From assembly GCA_934630815.1 (NCBI GenBank), contig CAKTWI010000006.1, forward strand, positions 1-64,000: DNA of 64,000 nucleotides. The letters run 5' to 3'. The notes beneath the pieces were generated by a model, which was not told the DNA's origin, did not search any database, and saw only the letters and a list, made by a program, of their open reading frames with translations. The stretch comes from an uncultured Senegalimassilia sp. Its GTDB lineage: Bacteria > Actinomycetota > Coriobacteriia > Coriobacteriales > Eggerthellaceae. Every line of letters starts with the position of its first letter. The stretch's first letter is position 1. The translations under genes were made by a program, and so were the position numbers. This document shows positions 1 to 9,308 of this stretch, one piece after another.

Positions 1-85
1 CAGACGCGCAGACGCGCAGACGCGCAGACGCGCAGACGCGCAGACGCGCAGACGCGCAGACGCGCAGACGCGCAGACGCGCAGAC
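1..85. repeat. 8-bp tandem repeat array (CAGACGCG)n
   Basis: Ten perfect head-to-tail copies of CAGACGCG (1-80) plus a partial copy (81-85). The array begins at the window edge, so its true length is unknown. No stop codon arises in any + frame inside it, so it could be the end of an upstream gene or intergenic. Eight is not a multiple of three, so copy-number change would shift any reading frame through it. Confidence 0.95.
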
Positions 86-181
86 TTTGCCTGATGAGTT
101 ATTCGTCGCAAAAGCCCTTAAAACCCAGTTTACCGCCGTGTTAATTCTGCGCTGAATGCGGGGTTGGTAATTTCAAAAAGG

Positions 182-217
182 TATAATGACCTTGGAAAAT
201 ACTAGGCGGTATGGAGG
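182..217 (+). promoter_or_regulatory. -10 element and RBS for the HEAT-like gene
   Basis: A consensus TATAAT lies at 182-187, with no convincing -35 box at normal spacing. A GGAGG ribosome binding site at 213-217 sits 8 nt before the ATG at 226. That decides the start against the in-frame ATG at 211, which overlaps the ribosome binding site. Confidence 0.5.
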
Positions 218-225
218 ATTACCAC

Positions 226-834
226 ATGGCTGGAAGCATGGATGTCATCGAATTCGTGGCGCGTGAAGCGCTCACGAACGAGGACAAATTCAAACGATTG
301 GTCGCGCAATTGGGCGACTCTTCGCGTCGTAATCGACAGAATGCAGCGGGATCGCTGGCGTTTATCGCGAAGGTTAGCCCCGAGTTGCTCGTTCCCTATG
401 CATCCGATTTGGTCGATGCCCTGAATCGTCCCGAGGCTCAAACTCGTTGGGAAAGCTTGGATGCGTTTACCGCGCTCGTTCCCGTTGAGTCGCGCTGCAC
501 CGACAAGGCGCTTGCTGGCGCTGAGAACGCGCTATTCGATGAGGAGAACGGTTTTGTGCGCCTGGCTGCTATGCGCTTCTTCTGCGCGTATGGCGCCACT
601 ACCGAAAAGCGCAGCGAGAACGTCTGGCCGCTCATTGACGAAGCCATCCAGTGCTATCACGGCGATGTCGAGTTCAACGACATGCTGAATGCCGTTGCGG
701 AGTTCGCCACTGGCAAGCTTTCGGAGCACGTTAAGGAAGCACTTGTTGAACGTATGTCGTTTGATGCGCATAATGGCAGGGGTGCCTTGAAGCGCAAGGC
801 GCAAACCATCATTGACAACGTTCAAGGACAATAA
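226..834 (+). CDS. HEAT-repeat-like hypothetical protein
   Basis: This encodes a 202-residue protein that I do not recognise as a named family. It looks all-helical, with repeated pairs of amphipathic helices (for example around SSRRNRQNAAGSLAFIAKV and FVRLAAMRFFCAYG). This resembles HEAT/ARM-type or DNA-glycosylase AlkD-like repeat proteins. There is no signal peptide or membrane segment, so it is probably cytoplasmic and may serve in protein-protein binding. The start at 226 is chosen for the GGAGG at 213-217. It lies upstream of, and in the same direction as, isocitrate dehydrogenase with an 87-nt gap, but nothing ties it to the TCA cycle. The fold is inferred from the helix pattern only. 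Confidence 0.7.
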   Translation: MAGSMDVIEFVAREALTNEDKFKRLVAQLGDSSRRNRQNAAGSLAFIAKVSPELLVPYASDLVDALNRPEAQTRWESLDAFTALVPVESRCTDKALAGAENALFDEENGFVRLAAMRFFCAYGATTEKRSENVWPLIDEAIQCYHGDVEFNDMLNAVAEFATGKLSEHVKEALVERMSFDAHNGRGALKRKAQTIIDNVQGQ

Positions 835-921
835 GCTTGGAACCTCGGGCTGTGCCGCGTTGCGGTGCAGCCTGTTTCTTTCAACCCGTATGCGCTGCGG
901 CGCAGGACAGAAGGAGTGGCA

Positions 922-2019
922 ATGGCACAGCATACTGTAACCTTGATTCCGGGCGACGGCATCGGCTTGGAAACGTCTGCTGCAATGCAGCAGGTCGTGG
1001 AAGCTGCAGGTGCGGACATCGTTTGGGAAGTCGCTGAGGCCGGTGCGGCATGCGCCGAGAAAACGGGCACTCCGCTGCCTGATGAGACCATCGAGGCGGT
1101 GAAGCGCAACAAGGTTGCCATCAAGGGCCCGTGCACCACTCCCGTTGGAACCGGTTTCCGCAGCGTCAACGTTGCGCTTCGCAAAACACTCGACTTGTAC
1201 GTGTGCCTGCGTCCGGTGCTTTCCATGCCCGGTGCGGGCGGTCGCTACGACGACGTCGACCTGGTCATCGTTCGCGAAAACTCTGAGGACCTGTATGCAG
1301 GCGTGGAATTCGAAGAGGGCTCTGAGGCGGCTTCAAAGCTCATCAAGTTCTGCGAGGACGAGGGCGCGGGCGTTATCCGTCCCGATTCCGGCATCTCCAT
1401 CAAGCCTATCTCCATCACGGCTACCCAGAACATCGTGCGCTACGCCTTCGAGTACGCGCTGAAGCATGGCCGCAAAAAGGTCACCGCTGCTCATAAAGCC
1501 AACATCATGAAGTATTCCGACGGCCTGTTCCTGCGCACGGCGCGCGAGGTTGCCAAGGAATATGAGGGCCGTGTTGAGTTCGACGACCGCATCATCGACG
1601 CCTTCTGCATGAACATGGTCATCGACCCGGCGCAGTTCGACGTGGTGGTGTTCCCTAACCTGTATGGCGACATCGCCAGCGACCTGGCTGCTGGCCTGGT
1701 CGGCGGCCTGGGCATCGCCCCGGGTGCGAACATCGGCAAGGAATACGCCGTGTTCGAGGCCGTGCACGGCTCCGCTCCCGACATTGCGGGTCAGAACAAG
1801 GCCAACCCCACCGCGGAGATCATGTCCGCGGCCATGATGCTCGACCATCTTGGGGAGTTGGAGATCGCCGAGCGCATCCGCCGCGGCGTCCGCGCCGTGT
1901 ACGCCGACGGTTTCGTGCTGACGGGTGACATCCGCAAGGCCACTGGCAGCAGCGCTCCTGCGGCAAGCTGCACCGAGTTCACCGAGGCGCTCATCGCCGC
2001 CATCAAGGCTCAGGCGTAA
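922..2019 (+). CDS. icd: isocitrate dehydrogenase (NAD-type, isocitrate/isopropylmalate family)
   Basis: This is a 365-residue beta-decarboxylating dehydrogenase that would oxidise isocitrate to 2-oxoglutarate in the cytoplasm. The N-terminal LIPGDGIG motif, the RENSEDLYAG phosphate/substrate loop, and the NLYGDIASDLAAGLVGGLG and EAVHGSAPDIAG motifs are all visible. The short length and motif set resemble NAD-dependent enzymes rather than the longer NADP Icd. The start at 922 is set by AAGGAG at 911-916. An upstream in-frame start at 865 lacks such a site. Aconitase lies 98 nt downstream in the same direction, which supports isocitrate over isopropylmalate as substrate. Homoisocitrate or isopropylmalate dehydrogenase is the main alternative. 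The pair would make 2-oxoglutarate for glutamate synthesis in an anaerobe. No citrate synthase is present in the window. Confidence 0.88.
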   Translation: MAQHTVTLIPGDGIGLETSAAMQQVVEAAGADIVWEVAEAGAACAEKTGTPLPDETIEAVKRNKVAIKGPCTTPVGTGFRSVNVALRKTLDLYVCLRPVLSMPGAGGRYDDVDLVIVRENSEDLYAGVEFEEGSEAASKLIKFCEDEGAGVIRPDSGISIKPISITATQNIVRYAFEYALKHGRKKVTAAHKANIMKYSDGLFLRTAREVAKEYEGRVEFDDRIIDAFCMNMVIDPAQFDVVVFPNLYGDIASDLAAGLVGGLGIAPGANIGKEYAVFEAVHGSAPDIAGQNKANPTAEIMSAAMMLDHLGELEIAERIRRGVRAVYADGFVLTGDIRKATGSSAPAASCTEFTEALIAAIKAQA

Positions 2020-2117
2020 TCGTGCGGTAGACGTCGGCCGGTGATTTGCGGGAAGCCGGCTGAATCGTGTTCAGCAAGATCGATATCAGGGTGCGATACG
2101 CACCAAGAGGGGACGAT

Positions 2118-4793
<2,676 letters not shown>

Positions 4794-4806
4794 GGGTGGC
4801 GGCCGA

Positions 4807-4839
4807 GCGCGGCGCTTCGCTAAGGGGAGCGCCGCGCTT
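4807..4839 (+). terminator. hairpin after acnA
   Basis: A 10-bp perfect stem (4807-4816 with 4828-4837) lies just after the aconitase stop. It is followed only by TT, so it is a weak intrinsic terminator at best. Confidence 0.45.
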
Positions 4840-4893
4840 CCCGGAGGGGCGCGGCGTTGACCGGCTGTCATCGCAACGAATATAAAAGGTAAC

Positions 4894-4939
4894 GGAACGC
4901 GTTCGGTTTCAAGGGAAGCTGGACGCGTTCCGCTACAAT
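4894..4939 (+). promoter_or_regulatory. inverted repeat and -10 box upstream of the membrane protein gene
   Basis: GGAACGCGT (4894-4902) and ACGCGTTCC (4923-4931) form a perfect 9-bp inverted repeat separated by 20 bp. A TACAAT -10-like box (4934-4939) directly abuts the right arm. A protein bound to both arms would cover the -35 region. A well-spaced -35 box is not visible. Confidence 0.4.
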
Positions 4940-4978
4940 GTGGAACATTGTTCATCCATCAATGGAGAAAGGGATGCC

Positions 4979-6985
4979 GTGAAACAGACATCCGGTTTTG
5001 AGTCGCTCATCGATGCTCTGAAGCAATCGGGCTTCGATATGGGCGCAGGTTTCGGGGGAGCCGCAGGTGGCGCCTCCGGCGAAGGGGGTGCCAGCAGCTC
5101 GTCGGGAGGCGGTGCCGGTAGCCAAGGTTCCGAAAACCCGTTCACCGCGTTTAGCGGCGGCCGCGGCAACAAGGGCGGTAACGGCGGGGGCGCTCCCGAG
5201 TTCTCGTTCGGCGACAAAATGGGCCAGATGGGCAAGAAGGCGCTCATCATCACCGCGGTGTTGGTGCTGCTTATCGTGGCGGCGGCCTACTGGTGGTTCC
5301 ATCCGCCGATCAACATCCACAGCGTGGACACCTGGATGTTCGTGGTGGTGTTCATCCTGTTGCCGCTGTTCCTGCTGTGGAATGTGAAGTCGCGCACGTA
5401 CGAAACGGGCAACAGCAAGGTCGACCCCAACCGCACGAAGGCGAAGGCGTTTAAGGTGGCGTCGTGGATTCCCGTGGCCATCACGCTGGTCGGCGTGCTG
5501 GGTGCCGTGGCATCGCTGTCGGTGTTCCCCGGCAACGCTGCCAAGTACGCTAGCGTGCTGGAAACGCAGGACGCTGACTTCGCGCAGGATATCCAGCAGG
5601 TCGACTATTCCGAGATCCCCATCATCGACCGCGATTCGGCGGCGCTGCTGGGTAATCGCGCCATGGGCAACATCCCCGAGTACGTCAGCCAGTTCGAGAT
5701 CGCGGGCACGTATAGCCAGATCAACTACCAGGGCACGCCCGTGCGCGTGAGCCCGCTGGGCTATGCCGATCTGTTCAAGTGGCTGACGAATCGTGCCGAG
5801 GGCATCCCGGCATACGCGCTGGTGGACATGACCACGCAGGATGCGCAAATCGTGAAGCTGGGCGACCGTGCGATCTTCTATTCGCGTTCCGAGCCTTTGG
5901 CCCGCAATATCGACCGCTACGTGCAGTTGAAGTACCCCTTCTACATGTTCGACGAGAAGTCGTTCGAGATCGACGAGGACGGTCAGCCTTGGTGGATCTG
6001 CCCGGTGCAGACGCGTACTATCGGCCTGTTCGGCGGCACCACCATCGAGCGCGTGGTCATGGTGAACGCCACCACGGGCGAGTGCACGGACCTGGCCATC
6101 GACGATGTGCCCCAGTGGGTCGACCGCGCCTATCCGGCCGAGCTGCTCATCCAACAGTACAACTGGTCGGGCAAGTACCAGGACGGCTGGCTGAACAGCT
6201 GGCTGGGCCAGAAGAACGTGGTGCAGACCACGCCGGGCACTGATGGCAACGTGGGCTACAACTACATTGCCAAGGACGATGACGTGTGGGTGTACACCGG
6301 CGTGACGTCGGCCACGGCGGACAACTCCATCGTTGGTTTCGTGCTGGTGAACCAGCGCACGGCGGAATCCCATTACTATCCGGTTGCGGGCGCGACCGAG
6401 GAATCGGCCATGCAGTCGGCAGAGGGCGCGGTGCAGAACCTGCGTTACTCCGCCACGTTCCCCATCCTGATCAACGTGTCCGAGCAGCCGACGTACTTCA
6501 TGGCGCTGAAGGATAACGCGGGTACCGTGAAGAAGTTCGCGATGGTGGATATCCAGCATTACCAGAACGTGGCTACGGGCGACACGGTTGCGGAGACGCA
6601 GAAGTCCTATCAGGCGATGCTCGCAACCAGCGGAACGCTTTCCGGCGATGCCGCGGAGGCCAACACGCAGGAGCAGACGGGCACGATCCGCAGCATGACG
6701 CAGGCGGTCCTGGACGGTAACTCCCACTTCTATGTGACGCTGGAAGGCGTTGAGGGCATCTACGACTTCGCCTTGCCTGCGCAGCTCGGCATCGTGGGCT
6801 ATAGGGAAGGCGATACCATCACCTTCAAGTACATCGCCGGCGATACCACGAATTCCGTCCAAGAACTTGTTGACACGCAGAATAAATCTGATACTATAGA
6901 TAAGTCATCTTCTGAGCAGGCCGCGAAGACGGTTGAACAAACCGCGGAAACGGCCGAACAGCAGAAGACGGAGCAACAACAATAG
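4979..6985 (+). CDS. uncharacterised three-span membrane protein with large extracytoplasmic domain
   Basis: This 668-residue protein does not belong to a family I recognise. A cytoplasmic Gly/Ser-rich stretch (roughly residues 20-75) precedes three hydrophobic segments (about 85-105, 115-132 and 155-177). A soluble domain of about 450 residues follows, with many Tyr, Trp and Gly residues, and then a charged Gln/Glu/Thr-rich tail. The soluble part is probably outside the membrane. I chose GTG 4979 because GGAGAAAGGGA (4964-4973) lies just upstream. An earlier in-frame GTG at 4940 overlaps the -10-like box. Its last codons overlap the promoter of the ribosomal-protein operon. A link to cell envelope or cell shape is only a guess. 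Confidence 0.75.
   Translation: MKQTSGFESLIDALKQSGFDMGAGFGGAAGGASGEGGASSSSGGGAGSQGSENPFTAFSGGRGNKGGNGGGAPEFSFGDKMGQMGKKALIITAVLVLLIVAAAYWWFHPPINIHSVDTWMFVVVFILLPLFLLWNVKSRTYETGNSKVDPNRTKAKAFKVASWIPVAITLVGVLGAVASLSVFPGNAAKYASVLETQDADFAQDIQQVDYSEIPIIDRDSAALLGNRAMGNIPEYVSQFEIAGTYSQINYQGTPVRVSPLGYADLFKWLTNRAEGIPAYALVDMTTQDAQIVKLGDRAIFYSRSEPLARNIDRYVQLKYPFYMFDEKSFEIDEDGQPWWICPVQTRTIGLFGGTTIERVVMVNATTGECTDLAIDDVPQWVDRAYPAELLIQQYNWSGKYQDGWLNSWLGQKNVVQTTPGTDGNVGYNYIAKDDDVWVYTGVTSATADNSIVGFVLVNQRTAESHYYPVAGATEESAMQSAEGAVQNLRYSATFPILINVSEQPTYFMALKDNAGTVKKFAMVDIQHYQNVATGDTVAETQKSYQAMLATSGTLSGDAAEANTQEQTGTIRSMTQAVLDGNSHFYVTLEGVEGIYDFALPAQLGIVGYREGDTITFKYIAGDTTNSVQELVDTQNKSDTIDKSSSEQAAKTVEQTAETAEQQKTEQQQ
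6870..6897 (+). promoter_or_regulatory. strong sigma-70-type promoter of rplJL inside the upstream gene
   Basis: A perfect TTGACA (6870-6875), a 16-bp spacer and an extended -10 (TG at 6889-6890, TACTAT 6892-6897) lie inside the last 40 codons of the upstream membrane-protein gene. Transcription would begin near 6904 and give a leader of about 270 nt before rplJ. Confidence 0.75.
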
Positions 6986-6990
6986 TTCCG

Positions 6991-7111
6991 CTGCCCGAGA
7001 CAGCAGGCACCGAAAGGTTCAATCGCAAGCAATTGCGGCCCGCCGAGGTGGTTGTTAAGTATCGCACTTCAACGACCCCTGTGTCTTAGGACGGCAGGGG
7101 TCGTTCTTTTT
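6991..7111 (+). promoter_or_regulatory. ribosomal protein L10 leader with attenuator
   Basis: The segment contains AGACAGCAGG (6999-7008) and CCGCCGAGGTGG (7040-7051), which match my recollection of the conserved L10-binding leader, including its kink-turn-like region. It ends in an 11-bp perfect hairpin (7071-7081 with 7095-7105) and a T-run (7107-7111), a typical intrinsic terminator. In the known system excess L10 or L10-L12 complex binds the leader and represses the operon. A covariance-model search for the L10 leader would settle the call. Confidence 0.75.
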
Positions 7112-7172
7112 CTCAAGCGCGACTCCACCCGCATGGGGCGGAACCCGAGTTTGAGAAGAAGGAGGTGTAACA

Positions 7173-7691
7173 ATGCCGAACGCAAAGAACCAATCCATGC
7201 TGTCCGCGATCAAGGAAGATCTGGAGGGTGCGGGTGCTGTGTGGGTCGTCGACGCCTGCGGTCTGACCGTCAAGGAGGTCGAGACTCTGCGCAACGCAGT
7301 CCGCGAGTCCGGTGCATGCATGAAGGTGTACAAGAACACCGTTATGCGCATCGCTCTGTCCGAGTCCGAGCTGCCTACGCTGGACGACATGCTGCATGGC
7401 CCGAGCGCATTCGTGTTCGCCGGTTCCGATGTGGCTGCTGCCGCGAAGGCCGTTAAGGAATTCGCCAAGTCCAACGAGAACCTGCAGATCAAGGGTGGCT
7501 TGATGGATGGTGCTGCAGTCAGCGCCGCAGAGGTGGAGGCCATCGCTTCCCTGCCCTCTCGCGAGGAGCTGTACGCTCACATCGCCGCTGCCATCAATGG
7601 TGTGGCTCAGGGTCTGGCAACCGCTATCAACGGTGTGCCGCGTGGCCTGGCTCAGGTCGCAAAGGCCGTTGCCGATCAGAAGGTTGCGTAA
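7173..7691 (+). CDS. rplJ: 50S ribosomal protein L10
   Basis: This encodes 172 residues of the L10 stalk base, which anchors L7/L12 dimers to the large subunit. The N-terminal VWVVDACGLTVKEVETLRNAVRESGA and the KGGLMDG region are typical of the family. The C-terminal helix that binds L12 is present (HIAAAINGVAQGLATAINGV). A GGAGGTG ribosome binding site at 7161-7167 precedes the ATG. rplL follows after 94 nt. The operon carries its own leader and attenuator, so autogenous control by L10 is expected. Confidence 0.97.
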   Translation: MPNAKNQSMLSAIKEDLEGAGAVWVVDACGLTVKEVETLRNAVRESGACMKVYKNTVMRIALSESELPTLDDMLHGPSAFVFAGSDVAAAAKAVKEFAKSNENLQIKGGLMDGAAVSAAEVEAIASLPSREELYAHIAAAINGVAQGLATAINGVPRGLAQVAKAVADQKVA

Positions 7692-7785
7692 GCAAGCTTC
7701 TTGCGGCATAAGACGTGCCGCGTAATGCATTTGAAATTTCGGCTGGAACATAAGGATGATCCAGCCCCTTTGAAAGGAAACTAAC

Positions 7786-8160
7786 ATGGCTGTTTCTCGC
7801 GAAGAGATTATCGAGGCTCTGAAGGAAATGTCCCTGCTCGAGGCTTCTGAGCTGGTCAAGGACATCGAGGAGACCTTTGGCGTGTCCGCTGCTGCTCCGG
7901 TTGCCGTTGCTGCTGCTCCGGCTGCTGGCGCTGCTGCCGCTGAGGAGAAGTCCGAGTTCGACGTCGTGCTCGAGGGCTTCGGCGACAACAAGATCGCTGT
8001 CATCAAGGCTGTCCGTGAGATCACCGGCCAGGGCCTGAAGGAAGCTAAGGAGACCGTCGAGGGTGCTCCTTCCACCATCCAGGAGGGTGTGGCCAAGGAC
8101 AAGGCTGAGGAGATCAAGAAGACGCTGGAAGAGGCCGGCGCTGCTGTGACCCTGAAGTAA
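7786..8160 (+). CDS. rplL: 50S ribosomal protein L7/L12
   Basis: This encodes 124 residues with the three expected parts. These are an N-terminal dimerisation helix ([20 protein letters not shown]), an Ala/Pro-rich hinge (about residues 36-52), and the C-terminal factor-binding domain with [24 protein letters not shown]12 recruits translation GTPases to the ribosome and is made in excess over L10. It is the last gene of the rplJL unit and is followed at once by a strong terminator. Confidence 0.98.
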   Translation: MAVSREEIIEALKEMSLLEASELVKDIEETFGVSAAAPVAVAAAPAAGAAAAEEKSEFDVVLEGFGDNKIAVIKAVREITGQGLKEAKETVEGAPSTIQEGVAKDKAEEIKKTLEEAGAAVTLK

Positions 8161-8184
8161 ATTCAGTCTTCCGACTGCTTTTAC

Positions 8185-8215
8185 AGGACCCGCTGCTTGC
8201 AGCGGGTCCTTTTTG
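8185..8215 (+). terminator. intrinsic terminator of rplJL
   Basis: AGGACCCGCTGC (8185-8196) pairs with GCAGCGGGTCCT (8199-8210) and is followed by a run of T (8210-8214). This is a canonical rho-independent terminator. Confidence 0.93.
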
Positions 8216-8239
8216 TATTTGAGGGCGTGAACAGGGAAT

Positions 8240-8321
8240 GAACAGGGGACGGAGGTGCGTTCACGACGCCATCTCGGGTTCCCAAGGGCCTAACACGTGA
8301 ACGCACCTCCGTCCCCTGTTC
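8240..8321. repeat. dispersed palindromic repeat, family A, paired copies
   Basis: Two 25-bp arms (8240-8264 and 8297-8321) are perfect reverse complements separated by 32 bp. Their core, ACCTCCGTCCCCTGTTC, recurs at 19024-19038. The arrangement resembles intergenic REP/REPIN-type elements that fold into long hairpins. Confidence 0.85.
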
Positions 8322-8439
8322 GCGCTCCAGAACGCAACAGAATGGTTACGGATGCGGCGTTGCCCGCGTAGGGCGTGTAACGTTCCGGGAAGACGATTGC
8401 GGTATACCGCACAAAGAGACACGACGGGAAGGAAGCGCC

Positions 8440-9300
8440 ATGCAGACAGGGTATTTCAGCGCCGCATGGAACGATGTGAAAAGCTCGCAAGGCTGGCTGG
8501 GAAAGATGTTCTTGCTAGGCCTTATCGCGTTCATCCCGGTTTTCGGCCCGGTGGTGCTGTTGGGCTATGCGTTCGGTTGGGCGCGCGATATTGCATGGGG
8601 TGTGCACATGCCTATGCCTGCGCGTATCTTCGGGAACGAGGACGGCCTGCTGTATCGCCGCGGGCTGATTTTACTTGCCATTTGCATTGTGTGCTGCGTG
8701 GTGATTCCCGGGGTGCTCGAGGGTTGCTGGGATGCGCTTGCGGGACGCGGTTTGAGCAACGTTTCGCATGCCGTTTGGGGCGGTGCCGGCGATGCTGCGG
8801 TTGTGAACCCGGTGTATTCCCTGTTTAGCCTAGCGGTTTCCTTGGCATCCGTTATGTTCTTCCTGGTGGCCTCCATGCGTGCAAGCATCTATGGCAGGTT
8901 GGGGTCCGGCTTCCAGGTTCCTCGCCTGTGGGCTATGATGCGCCATGACATGAAGGGTCTGCTGCGCGTGCTGGGGCTTTCCGTTGTGCTTGCCATCGTT
9001 CCGGCGGTGGTTACAGGGATTGTCGGGTCGCTTCTGGTCGGGGGCGTTATCAGTGTAGGGGCGTATGGGCTGTTCTCCAACGGTACCGCGCCTGACATGA
9101 TGTTTATCGTCGCTGCGGGTATGTGTCTTGTCGTCGCCTGCCTTGCCTTGGCTGTGGTGGTTTCGGCGGCATCGGCGTTCGCGGTGGTGATGCAGGCGCG
9201 TGCCGTGGGATACTGGACAAGGCAATTCGACGTTCCGGCATGGCGCGGTCAAGATGACCCCATGCCGTTCGAGATGGCGTCCAGCGGGGCGCCGAGATAG
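8440..9300 (+). CDS. DUF4013-like polytopic membrane protein
   Basis: This 286-residue integral membrane protein has about five or six hydrophobic segments. The N-terminal pattern (KMFLLGLIAFIPVFGPVVLLGYAFGWARDI) fits my memory of DUF4013 proteins, which are common in Actinobacteria and have no known function. The start at 8440 follows a GGGAAGGAAG ribosome binding site. A family A repeat lies about 120 bp upstream. The radical SAM gene begins 8 bp after its stop, so the two are probably co-transcribed, but no functional link is evident. Confidence 0.75.
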   Translation: MQTGYFSAAWNDVKSSQGWLGKMFLLGLIAFIPVFGPVVLLGYAFGWARDIAWGVHMPMPARIFGNEDGLLYRRGLILLAICIVCCVVIPGVLEGCWDALAGRGLSNVSHAVWGGAGDAAVVNPVYSLFSLAVSLASVMFFLVASMRASIYGRLGSGFQVPRLWAMMRHDMKGLLRVLGLSVVLAIVPAVVTGIVGSLLVGGVISVGAYGLFSNGTAPDMMFIVAAGMCLVVACLALAVVVSAASAFAVVMQARAVGYWTRQFDVPAWRGQDDPMPFEMASSGAPR

Positions 9301-9308
9301 GCGGTTCC

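Noticed and set aside
4952..6862. 636-residue minus-strand open frame
   Set aside because: Antisense to the membrane protein gene, with no ribosome binding site or domain; typical high-GC antisense frame.
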